A DNA stretch of 64,000 nt from Formicarius rufipectus. Taxonomy: Eukaryota > Chordata > Aves > Passeriformes > Formicariidae. Under the pieces are notes generated by a model. It worked only from the letters and a program-made list of their open reading frames with translations, made no database searches and was not told where the DNA came from. Positions 33,701 to 44,660 of the stretch are shown one piece after another. The stretch spans positions 124,001-188,000 of the forward strand of contig VXAU01001336.1 in NCBI GenBank assembly GCA_013399695.1. The letters run 5' to 3'. The position numbers were made by a program, and so were the translations under genes. Numbering within the stretch: position 1 is the first letter of the stretch; each line of letters opens with the position of its first letter.

Positions 33701-36700
33701 CTTGGATGCTTCTGAGATCCTGGGCTGTGCTCCCGCTCTGCATCTCTGAGAGGTGCCCCCACACCCCAACCTTGGCTCCTGCGGGCAATGGGAGGTGCTG
33801 GGACCAGGGTCTGGGATGTCCCCATGTCCCATGGCATGTCCCATCAGGCTGCATTTCTGCTGGCAAAGCCTCCCCTCGCTCGACCCACCATTTCCTTCAT
33901 CTCCTGCTCACCCCTGTCCGGCCCTTCCCTGAGCTGGTGAGGATCCACAGGGGAGTGTGTGTGAGTTGTGGGGCTCCACCTTTGGAGCAGATAACCCTGA
34001 AATGTCTTGAAAATGGGGCACAGCCAGTTTTTCCAAGTAGACCCTGAACTTAAAGAGCAACAACCCTGAGGCAACAAGGTTAAATGTTTAAAATGATGAG
34101 ATTTGTGCAGGTCCTCACCAAAAAGCCAGAGGTCAGAGGGATCCATGCACTCACTGAGCAGCAGGAGAGGGTGACAGGTGGTGGGCAGCCACCTCCACAT
34201 GGACACAGGCACATGGCAGTGGGGACAGTGCAGCTGTGCTGCTCTGCCAGATGTTGCACAGAAAGGCAGCTCCAGCTATAGTTCTCACATCCCAGGTGCC
34301 CAGCACTTGCCATGCTCTCTTGGAACCCCCCTCTCACAGCCTGTGCCACCAGCTGGTGTGACCACCACTGGTGGTGCTGGGTGGCTTCTCCTCTGCTCGC
34401 CCTGGCTGAGCTCATGTCAGGGCAACCTTTGTCAATAAATGCACGTCGTGGAGCAAATGAATGACTAAATGAATGAATGAAGACTTTTGGCTTCTTCTGG
34501 CACTGGAGGAGGCCGCACTGTCCCCATGTGCCAGCCTGCTGAGGGCTGCCAAGTGCAGAGCCATCTGAAAAAAAAAACCCAGGGAAAACGAGTCAGTGAG
34601 CTAGAAAATGCCTGGGCTGCTGTGTGAAATTCCTCTGCACCAGCCCTGTCACTCCTCCTCAGCCTTGCACCCAGCTCTGCCTTTGATGGGCATCTCTGGT
34701 CATAATTAAAGGTGACAGGGTGCTGGGAAAACAATAGGGTGGGTCTCCTGGAGTCACACCCCGGCCACCTCTCCGTTCCCCACTGTCCCTTTGCTCCGTC
34801 TCCTGGCGAGCTGCCAGGCACTTGCCCCCGAGATCACAGAAGGGGCAAGAGGCAAAATGTTTGGTGCCACTTCCAATTAGTAAATTATTTTATCTTCTGG
34901 TTCCCAGCTCTAAATCTGTTATGGCGGCTGTGAAATGCCTCCCGTGGCTGACTAGATGGATGCACAGGACATTTTTTTAATTTGAAGGAGGGATAAAACA
35001 TCCTTGTGCTGAGCCAAAGCGTCCCTGTGGGGTCTGCAGCCCCCAGCCCCAGGGAGCAGGCACGGAGAGCACTGGGAAACCTGCCTGCCCACGGTCTGTG
35101 TGTCAGTGTGACACTGTGGGTAATGATCCCCTGCAACAAGAGCTGCCTCCTGGCTCCCCATGGAGAGATCTGACCTGACACAGAGAGCCAGCACCGGGGG
35201 AGCCCCCCAGGAGCAGCGGGATGTGGCAGTCACACCCCGGGTGTCTCCAGGGGGAGCACAGCCTGTCATGGTGTGCGGGGTCTGCATTCCTGATGGGAAA
35301 GGGGTTTAGCCCCATGGGACTGTGGGCTTGGAGCTCCCCTCTGGAACCTCGGGCAGCACCGACCCCACGCCTCGGGAGAAGAGAGCAAGGGAAATTGCAG
35401 AGCAAAGGGGTTGTTTACAACCAGAGGTTTTGTTGTGCATGGAGGTGCACTGAGATGGGAGAGGGATGTGTGAGTGGGCAGGGAGTGAGGATGGACCCAG
35501 TTCTGGAGCTGCAGCCTATCTGAGGGGCTGCAGGTGGGCTTGGACTCCCTATGCCAGCCCCCCACTGCCCCCACTTGCTTCCACGCAGTGCTGAATTTCA
35601 CTCTCCTGCTGTTGCAAACAATACTCTGATGCCTTGGCCCTACAGATACCTCACACTGAGCCCCCGTCTCCCTCAAAATAATAATTTGCCAGCTCCCAGG
35701 ACCACCACCAGAGCTCCAACACCATGTGCCATGCCCAGATCCAGGAGTGCCAAGTGCCTGCCTTGTTACAAACCTGACCTGCCAGAGCCCAGAGAGCAAA
35801 TGACTCAGGAAGAATTCCAGAGGGAAGGACTGAAACTATTGTCTGTTTGATAAAGAAAGTTGCTGAAGGTCTCGGAGCACATTCCAAGTTCATGCCGAAG
35901 TCATGGCACCTTGGAGAGGCTCCTGAGACCCACCCCAGGGCCAGAGCCAAGAACACTCCTGGGAGCTGTGCAGAGGCACCAGGTTCCCTGGAGCAGAGAC
36001 AAGACTCTGCACAGAACCTTAAGCACATTTAAATGAGTGGCAAAGATAAAAGAACACAGATAAGCGATAAGAACTTGCATATGACAGTAACACAACCTTC
36101 ATAGCTGCAGCAGGGAAAACAGCCATATTCAAACACCCTGAGTATTATCTTGGAAAACAAGAAGTAATTAGCCATCAGGAGATGACTCTCACTTTCCTTG
36201 CCTCAGTTTAGACAGTCGGTCACAGAGGAAGTTTGGGTGACCTGCCAGTGGCACCTCCACACGAAATGAGGTTCGGAGCATTATGGATCCTGTTGTGCTG
36301 TTGGGAGTTTTCTATTGCCAATGTAAAATTGACTTAATCTGTATGAGGCAGGTTTATAGCACAACCTATTTAATATAAAGAGAAAGCAAACACACACCTA
36401 GTGACAGTCTAGAGCCAAACCAGCTCCCTTAACCTGGTCTAAGTTTGCGTTGCTGGGTCTTAGCACCACCAGGGTTTGCTGGTCATCTTAGCAGGGCCAG
36501 AGTCAGGAAGGCTCGACACTCCCTCAAAGACTCGGAGATTTATTCCCCAGCTTCTAGCTGTGCTGATCAAAGGCATTTCTCCATTGTTTCCTGCTATCTA
36601 AGACACCACACCCTTGCCAGGGTTGGATCACCGTGCTATCTGCACCTCCATCTCTCCCTAGGAGCCTGCTAGTGGGAAGAGCTGCGCTGCCTGAGCACAA

Positions 36701-38339
36701 GGTGCATCCTGCCTCTTGGCTTGGACTCGGGCTGGTGCTGGAAAGTGCTGAGGAAGGGTTTATCATCAGGGCAAGCCAACAATTAGGGCTCCCCTGGTTA
36801 TAGCCTCCAGCAGCAACAAGCAAGCTTCTGTTTAAAGGCTTCCCAAGCCAGAGATTGCATCTGGTTCTTTGTGTTCAATTCCCCCATGGATCTATTGCTG
36901 GTAATTTAAGCAACCACCTTCTGGGCTCACCTGTACAGGACCTCAAAGTCCTGTAATCTCCAGTGGCACATTCTGCAGGTTGAGAAAAAAGTCTTTGCGT
37001 GGTTAGTCCCACTGCTCCATCATTCCATTTGACGCCCCTAGCTCTTCCCCACTACTTAACAAGTAAGTCACATTCCCAGGTCATCATCCAGCTCACTTTT
37101 AGGCATTTGCTCAGCTTCCTCCCTGCAAAGGCCACTTCATGCCCCCAGTCACTTCCACCCTTGTCCTCTGCAGTGTTCCTGCTGCTCCAAGTGCTGTGGA
37201 GATCAGAGCACCAGCACTGCACGGGCCACTCGGGCTGTGAGCACTGCATGGATTTACACCAGGGCACAGCAACGCTTTTCTAATCACCCAGACCCGGGAA
37301 TACAACCTTGGCTCGACCTCTGCTGCTGCCGGACCCGCTGGAGTAGCCTGTTCCACCGTTCCTTTGAGGCCAAGTAATAAGGAGCACAAGGACCTGCTGT
37401 TAGTCATTTCTTCTTGATCCAACAGTGAGAGCCTGGGGAGTGGCTTGGGAGGTCCTGTACCCAACCCTGTGGCCCATCCAGTCGGAACAACACGCAAAGG
37501 TGAGATGAAAAGCATCACAGTGTATAAAGAGGCAAAGCACAACTCTGCCAGTGCACAGTCATCGAGCTCCACTGTCTCCTAATGTTTGACTTTGAAATGC
37601 TAATGTTCTTTTAAAGTAGGTAATTTTCATGTAACTGCTATCTACAGGACTCAAAGAAGGTGTTTATTACAATCCTGCCTGTCCTGGGGCACAGGTAATG
37701 AATTACAGAGCCTTTCCATGACCAAACTCCAGCCTGGCTCCTCCGACTGCCCGGCCGTGCTCCTCCTTGCCCTTCGGGCTGGCGTCCTGGCACGACACCT
37801 CTGTGCCAGACATTGCTGCCCTGATGTGTCGGGGTGCCAGAGTCGGCACTGGGAGAGGAGGAGGAGAAACAACCCAAAAAAGGGCTCTGGGAGGTGCAGG
37901 ATCCCTCCGTGACCCATTGCCTGGAGGGTTTCATTGGGCTGTGCCTTCTGTGAGCCAACAGCTCTGCTACAGGTGCCAGGAGCTGTGGTGCCATGGATGT
38001 TTCTTTTTATTTCATGACAAAAGCAGGATTTGCATGATGTATGGCTTGGAAAGCCGGGCAGAGCAGCCCTGCCCGTGGACTGGCGTGAGCCTCTTGGTTT
38101 CCACAAACCAGACACTGCAAAAGCACAACCATCATGTGTTCAACAAGCAGCTTCCACCAGAGCACCCCCAGAGCACCACGCACAAGCGCAGCTTACCCAG
38201 GTAATATTTTAATGGGAGTACTAAAAACCAGCTCCCCCCTTCTGCCTCATCTGCATGTTATTTTTCCTGGGGTGTTGGACACGCCAGGAATGTGTCAGAG
38301 CCAGAGAAGTTCGTGAGCATCTGGAGTCGATCTGTCTGG
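33701..38339. other. Unique sequence, no gene seen
   Basis: No gene or repeat recognised over 4.6 kb. The sequence is heterogeneous: GC-rich at 34700-35700 and AT-rich at about 36010-36200 and 36300-36380. Open frames (for example 35266-35799, minus) resemble nothing known. Confidence 0.45.
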
Positions 38340-38830
38340 TAGCCGCTCCAGGAGGGCACTTAGTCACCCGCCAGCGCTTGGGAAGGAGCTTCGGGAGCCG
38401 GGGTGGGGCACGGCTCCGTCGGGCTCGGCTGGTTCGGGAGGCACCGGCACATGCAAAGAGCCACCCACAGGCTCCCCGGCAGCGTGGGCATCAAAAAGAG
38501 AGGGGAAAAGAGATTTGTGAAGCCGGTGTCCCGCGAGCACCCCGCTTTGAGGAGCCACTCCCGAAGCGCGCAGCGGAGCGCCGGGAGCCGCGGCGCTGCG
38601 GGGGGAGCGCACCCCTGTGCTCGGGGATGGAGCCGAGCTTCGCACGGAGCATCCCACGGCGTTTCCCACCGTGGGCATCGCAGAGAAGCCCAGGGATGTG
38701 GGCTGGGGCTGCCCTCCCCTCCCTGGGGCAGTCCCCGGGAGCGCAGGGAGAGCTTTGTGGCTGCCTTGGAGTGGCGTCGCATTCCAGAGGGGAAGCGGGA
38801 CTGTCCGGATCCCGCTTCCTGGTGTGAATT
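38340..38830. promoter_or_regulatory. CpG-island-like block
   Basis: By eye the block holds about 45 CpG dinucleotides in 490 bases at roughly two-thirds G+C, near the expected count, whereas flanking sequence is CpG-poor. The densest part is 38530-38660 (GAAGCGCGCAGCGGAGCGCC). It ends abruptly in AT-rich DNA at TTATGCGCGCAAAATAC. CpG islands usually mark promoters in birds, but I see no coding exon beside it. It could be an unannotated noncoding first exon, a distal promoter or an orphan island. Confidence 0.6.
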
Positions 38831-39849
38831 ATGCGCGCAAAATACAATTTGCTTTGCTAATGGTATTTTGCCATTTTGGTGTCGGGGAATTTTTCAGAAA
38901 TCATTGCCATGCACTTGGCTCTTTATATTTTTCTCTCTCTTCTCAGGCAATTTGTCAGAAGGGATTTTTTGACAATTTCACTGAACCATGCTCGAGAGCA
39001 CGTTAACCCCTCCAGAGCTTTCTCCTCTCCTCTCTTTCCCATTGGCTCCGACTGATTTGTTGCTGCTGCCTTTGTGAGGGGCAGTGGGAGCTGGAAGGAT
39101 CTCTGGATGGATGGGCAGCTCTCTGTTGATGGGGCTCTGCATTCAAAATCCTCCTTGACATCCCCTGCACATCCAAATCCTCAGTGCACCAGATAATGAG
39201 GTTCTCTCCATTCCTCAGGGACACCTAAACAACAGGATAATTGCAGTGATACTGTAGGGGATGTCTCCAAAAGCACTGAACCGTGGAGCATCCCTGAGCT
39301 GCCAGCACTTCCCAGGTAGGGACTGACTCCCAGCTCCTTGGGGAGGTTGGTCACGTGGAGCAGAGCTCCCCAGTTCTCACCCCAAAAAACTCTTACAGAC
39401 CATGTATGTACCTCTTTGCAAGAGATTTTTAGGAGATGTGTGAATTCCATGCTGGAAACAGACCCTCAAAGAGCTGAAATGGGACAGCTTTTTGGGCTAT
39501 CCCAGCCACTCTGTTTTCCCTAACAGCTTTTTATCCTTTTGGTCTCTCCAATTGCTGAGTTGCTCCCACTGCTGGGAAGCAGACTTGAAAACCTCTATCA
39601 GCCTCACACACCTTTGCTGCTCCATGCAGGAGAAGGCTGTTCCCTTTGGGAACACAGGGGTCACTCCATGATGCTGAAGGCTCTGGTGGGGATGGGAGTG
39701 GCCAGTGAGTGAAGGGCTGCTGGAAGCTCTGTCCATCTTTGGGATGTCTGCATTTTGGAGAGCCCAGGGCAGAGAATGCTGGTGCCCTGTGTGCCACAGG
39801 TGGTTCTCCATCAGTGGAGGGAAGCGAGGTTTTACTGGTATTACGTTGC
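38831..39849. other. Unique sequence downstream of the CpG island
   Basis: AT-rich at 38831-38990, then ordinary sequence. No gene or repeat recognised. Confidence 0.45.
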
Positions 39850-39960
39850 CAGAATCATAGAATGGTTTGGGTTTGAGAAGACCTTAAAGATCCTCTTGTT
39901 CCACCCTTGTTCTGTCCCCCATTGCAGGCTGCTGAGGGTGCTGTACCAGAGCTGGGGCTC
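39850..39960 (-). mobile_element. Short CR1 LINE 3' tail
   Basis: CAGAATCATAGAATGGTTTG, then TTTGAGAAGACCTTAAAGATC and a degenerate continuation. Homology fades after about 60 bases, so the inner limit is approximate. Confidence 0.75.
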
Positions 39961-40358
39961 CTGCAGCCATGCTGCTGTTGTTTGGGAAGATCTTGATTTG
40001 TGCCCACACCTCCTCTTGTTTACTGAGTGTGTGCTGCAGGGAAATGTGTTAGAAATCTTCCTCGGGCCCTGTCCTACATCTGGAGGAGCCGTGTTCAAAC
40101 ATGAATCCTCTTCGAGCACACACGGACACTAAAACCTATAAATCCTGCCAAATTTATTTGCATCTGTACTACTCTTGTCAAATTCTGCAAGCTAAGCAGC
40201 AGGGCTTGGACAGGTTTGGAATGACAAGAGAATATCCTCAGGAGGATACAGATCCTGGAGTGGGCAGTGGGTGGCAGTGAGGACATCCAACCTCAGAACT
40301 GTGAGTGAGCTGGTTTTAGGGTAAGGTACCCCTTAGCTGAGCAGGATCAGCCACCATG

Positions 40359-40584
40359 TCATGGCTAGAGGGCAGGGTCGGAAGAAATTCTTCCCTGGGA
40401 GGGTGGGCAGGTCCTGGCACAGGTTGTCCAGAGAAGCTGTGGCTACCCCATCCCTGAAAGTGTCCAAGGCCACATTGGATGGTGCTTGGAGCACCCTGGG
40501 ATAGTGGAAGGTGTCCCTGGGGGGGAAACGAGATGAGCTTTGCCTTCCACCCCAAACCATTCCATGACTCTATGATTCCCTCCT
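40359..40584 (+). mobile_element. CR1 LINE 3' fragment
   Basis: Sense orientation: AGAAATTCTTCCCTGGGAGG, GCACAGGTTGTCCAGAGAAG, CATCCCTGAAAGTGTCCAAG, TGGAAGGTGTCCCTGGGG, and the tail CAAACCATTCCATGACTCTA. It is moderately diverged. Confidence 0.9.
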
Positions 40585-42047
40585 GCTGCCTGAAGTTCCC
40601 ATACTGTAGCTGTAGCATCCTTTTTTTCCTCCCCACAGCTCTTGCAGAGCCTCAGCAGAGAGATCTGCCATACCCCACCCCTCCTGTGCCAGTTGCTAAG
40701 GGCTCCTCTGAGATGAAAGCAATCTTTTGTTATTCCTCACTGTTTGGAGGATTTCTGTCACCTAGTAAGCTTATTTTCAAATGAGAAACAAATGAGGTTC
40801 GTTTGGGTATTGATTGCTGAAGTCTTCCCGTTGAGCAGTGTTTATCATCTCCAGTGGGTGCTGCCAGGCACAAGGTCTATTAATTGTCTCAATGATTTCT
40901 GCACCGTTGGGAGCCGGACTGAGATGTGCTGGTGCGTGTGCTCAGCCACTGGGTCTGCTGCAAGGTGAAACACTGGTGTTTGTCCTTGCAGGTCCTTGAA
41001 ACCCAGTGTCCTGCATGGCTCCTCATGTGTAATTGCTAATGGATCCACCTCAGCCACCACCTCCATGGTGGGTTAATTGCTTGGAATTCTGCTGAGCTGA
41101 ACACGCTCCACTTACCTGAAGATGCTACGTATTTATTTTACAATATCCTTTCCCTTTTACCTATTATTGTATCAAGTGTCCTTCTCATTTGTGTACGCCA
41201 TAATATTGTTGGAGGTTTAGCCCTTGAAAGCCCCTCTGGTACCTCAGAAGCTGCTGGACTGCAGAGGCACCTGATAGAAGGTCAGATAAGCTGCTGACAG
41301 CATCCTGGCTCCCCAGGCTCCCTCCATCCTGCGCTCCCATCTCGCCACTCTCCCATTACAAATTAATCAGTTACCCTCTCTGTGCTCACACTACATTTAG
41401 GGAAACCAGTCCCCAGCACACAGATTTCAATTTGTAACCCTATCAGAGCTGTTTGCTGCTGCCGTGGCCACGGAGCTGGGCAGTGAAGTGAGCTGGGAAG
41501 CCTTTCAGTTCGTGAAAGCATCTAAATATCTGTAATGTCACTTTGCTAAAGCATCACTTTCTGAAGTGAACTAAATCTCTCTGATGTCAGCTCTTGGAGG
41601 ACAAATTCTGTGTTTCTTCATGAACTCATTTCTTTGAGATGGTTGATGTGTATTTTTGATCCCTTGGGTGGTCTGTGAGACCCACCACCCTCATGTGTGA
41701 TCCCCCAATGGAACACCAACAGCCTTGTGTGGTTTGTGGCCCCCCATGGGCTGAGCTGCCCCAAAGGGCCTTGGGAACACTGGGAATTGCCTCCTCCAGT
41801 GGACACTGGGCACCCTGGCAAGGTGAGCATCAATTAGGGCACCCAGCTTTTTGGAAAATTTACATCAATCAATCAATCCATCCGTTAAAAAATTTCAAAC
41901 ATAGTTAAAGGCCAACTGTGTCTTCAAATCTTGAGTGAAATAAGATGGATTGAATCCCTGAAATACAGCCTGGGTTAAAGAAATTTAGGAAGCTGGTCAG
42001 CACTCGATTTCCTGTGCAGCTCATAACACCAAAACCACTGAATTCTG
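40585..42047. other. AT-leaning unique sequence
   Basis: No gene seen. 41100-41220 and 41340-41620 are AT-rich and free of repeat signatures. A minus-strand CAG/GTAAGT donor consensus occurs near 41113, but the DNA upstream of it on that strand is AT-rich and not exon-like. A small ATCA run lies near 41865. Confidence 0.4.
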
Positions 42048-42119
42048 TGGGTTTTGTTTGTTTGTTTGGTGTGGGGGTTTTTGTTTGGTTTTGTTTGTTT
42101 GTTTGTTGTTGTTTTTTAA
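42048..42119. repeat. GTTT-rich simple repeat
   Basis: Two TTTG/GTTT runs are separated by GGTGTGGGGG and followed by TTGTTGTTTTTT. Confidence 0.9.
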
Positions 42120-42397
42120 GTGAAAAGACAAAATAACTAAAATATCCTAAACCTTGAGACGAAACTGAAGAAATTCAAAGATCTACCTCCAGCTGCGTGT
42201 AGCCCACACCGAAGCAGAAGCCCGAGAGGCTTTTTCCAGAGCCACCGCCTGCAGGTGATGCCGAGTGCAGGTGTCCCTCTGCCACTTCCCCGAGGACACC
42301 AGGCACTGTGACACGCTCCAGCCTGGCTTCAAACTAAAGCAGCCTTGTGACCCATTTTCAGGTCTTTTTGGGTCAGTCCATCCCTCGATTCCAGTGC

Positions 42398-42535
42398 CGT
42401 GGGCGGGGGCAGGACACGCCGGCTGCGCTGTTTTCCTGGGAACGCCGATCCCGCTTTTCCCACTGCAGCGCCGCCCTCTCCTCACACCCTCCGCTCCCGC
42501 AGCCTGGCTGCGAGGCTCAGCCGCCGCTTGTGGTC
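42398..42535. promoter_or_regulatory. Small CpG cluster
   Basis: About 15 CpGs in 140 bases (for example GCAGCGCCGCCCTCTCC and CTCAGCCGCCGCTTG). It is too short for a standard CpG island call and has no recognisable exon. It may be a small promoter or simply GC-rich DNA. Confidence 0.35.
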
Positions 42536-42826
42536 CTGGAAACCAGACTGCAGATATTCCTAAGGACACAGGGCTAAGAGACCCCTCTTGTCTGCAGCTC
42601 CTCTTTTCCCAGCTCTTCAGCTGATGTTGATCATGGCACCTCTGCCTCCAGCTTCTCCTACCTCCTTGGATTCCTCATTCCTTCCTAGCTGTCTTCTTGA
42701 ACCTCTCATTTTTAGCATGTGTTCATCTCCTATGTCACTTAACTTTGACACCCCTTACTCTCCTCCTTTAAACCCGTTGCTCCCTGCTGCCCAGTTTTCC
42801 AGCCTGCTCCACCTACCTATCCCAAG

Positions 42827-43120
42827 ATCACAGAATATGCTGAGTTGGAAGGGATCCACAAGGATCACTGAGTCCTGCCCAGGACCATCCCCAAGAGTCA
42901 CCCCCTGTGCCCCAGAGCATCATCCCAACCCTCCTGCAGCTCTGGCAGCCTCGGGGCTGTGCCCACTGCCCTGGGGAGCCTGGGCAGTGCCCACCACCCT
43001 CTGGGGCAAGAAGAACCTTTGGCTGAGATCCCCCCTGCCCCTGCCCTGACACAACTGCAGCCATTCCCTGGGGCTGTCCCTGGTCCCACAGAGCACAGAG
43101 CAGTGCCTGCCTCTCCCGAG
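42827..43120 (-). mobile_element. Young CR1 LINE 3' fragment
   Basis: Starts ATCACAGAATATGCTGAG. Near-identical to 19755-20114: 225 of 228 bases match between 42884-43111 and 19831-20058. About 14 bases present in the other copy just after the tail are missing here (AGTCCTGCCCAGG against a longer form). Confidence 0.95.
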
Positions 43121-44141
43121 GACGTTTGATCTTCAGATATTCTTAATTCAAGTGTCAGCAGAGCAAGCACCTGAAAGCAGAGCACTTTCTGCCCACCCTC
43201 ACACCATCCCTCTTCCTTCCACCTGCTGCAAGCTGCTCCATACCCATGTCCCTGAGGTACCTGTGAGTGCCAGCCCACTGCCCTCTGCCAAGCAGCTCTC
43301 CCACCCCCGCTGACCCTCCACACTCGGGCTGCTGAGCTGCACAGTCCGGCGTTTGTCACTTAACATCTTGATTACTGTCACTTAGGTGATCCTGAGAGCT
43401 GCTCCTGGCCACGTCCCACTCCACTGGGTTTCTTCTGCATCCCTCCCGACCCACTCGTGCGGGATAATCACATTAGTGAGCACAGGGACGGCCCGATGGA
43501 CTCAGAGCAGAAGTTCCTCTGGCCAAGCAGCACCCAGGAGTGGGTGAGAAGCTCGGGTGATGCCTCCTCTGCCCATCCCAGCCTTCCCCTGCTGATGTTT
43601 GATGGCTGTGGGTCTCTGTGGGTTTCTGAGCACATCCGATGGCAATGAGCTCCTCAATGTGATAATTCCCCATAGGGGAAGGTTCTTCCTTTTGTTTGCC
43701 TTAAATGAGTTGCAGAATAATTTCATTTTGTTAGTACATAATGAGAAGTCGTGAATAATCACTCAGTAATCACTTTCCCTGTGCTAGTCACGGCTTTACA
43801 AAACTAATCACACCCCTCTTCAGTCATCTCTGTTCAAGGCCAGAGCTCTTATTATTGAGTCTCCATACAATATAACATCTATTCATCTGGCTGGGGATGA
43901 TGTTCCCCTTGTTTCCCCTCTCCCTGGTGCTCCTACAGCCCTTGCCCCCTTGACACCCACCCAGTGCTTCCTCCCTGACACCCCAAATCTGTCACCAGCC
44001 ACCCTGGAGATGTCATAGTTCCAGTTGGACTCTGCTCTGGGGTCAACCTCTCAGTTCCCTTGTTGGGAGAGTCAGAGCAGAGCCCACGGTGCTCACCTCC
44101 AGCTCATGCCTGGCTGCTGGGGGGACCCATGCCCTGGAAGA
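43121..44141. other. Unique sequence with an AT-rich block
   Basis: No gene seen. 43640-43910 is AT-rich with several homeodomain-like cores and no repeat signature, which could be a conserved noncoding element. Confidence 0.35.
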
Positions 44142-44660
44142 GATCATAGAAATCACAGAATGGTTTGAGTTGGAAAGGACCTCAAAGCTCATCTCATTCC
44201 ACCTCCTGCCATGCACAGGGACACCTTCCACCAGCCCAGGCTGCTCCAAGCCCTGTCCAACCTGGCCTTGGACACTTCCAGGGATGGGGCAGCCACAGCT
44301 TCTCTGGGCACCCTGTGCCAGGGTCTCTCCACCCTCACACGGAAGAATTCCTACTCAGTATCCCATCTAACTCTGGGATTCTGGCATCCCTCTGGCAGTG
44401 GGAAGCCATTCCCACCCTGTCCTGTCCCTCCATCCCTTGTCTCAAGTCCCTCTCCAGCTCTCCTGGAGCTCCTTTAGGCACTGGAAGAGGCTCTCAGGTC
44501 TCCCTGGATCCTTCTCTTCTCCAGGTGACCCCCCCATCTCTCCCAGCCTGGCTCCAGAGCAGAGGGGCTCCAGCCCTGCAGCATCTCTGGGGCCTCCTCT
44601 GGACCTGCTCCAGAAGCTCCACATCTTTCTTGTGGAGCACCCCAGACTGCAGGTTGAGTG
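44142..44660 (-). mobile_element. CR1 LINE 3' fragment, long copy
   Basis: Tail complement GATCATAGAAATCACAGAAT, then TTGGAAAGGACCTCAAAGC, CATGCACAGGGACACCTTCC, GGATGGGGCAGCCACAGC and a well-kept inner part (CTCTCCCAGCCTGGCTCC, CTCCTCTGGACCTGCTCCAG). It shares CATGCACAGGGACACC with the copy at 57231, so these two are a sub-branch. Confidence 0.93.

Noticed and set aside
41100..41130. Minus-strand CAG/GTAAGT donor
   Set aside because: The sequence that would form the exon is AT-rich and has no coding character.
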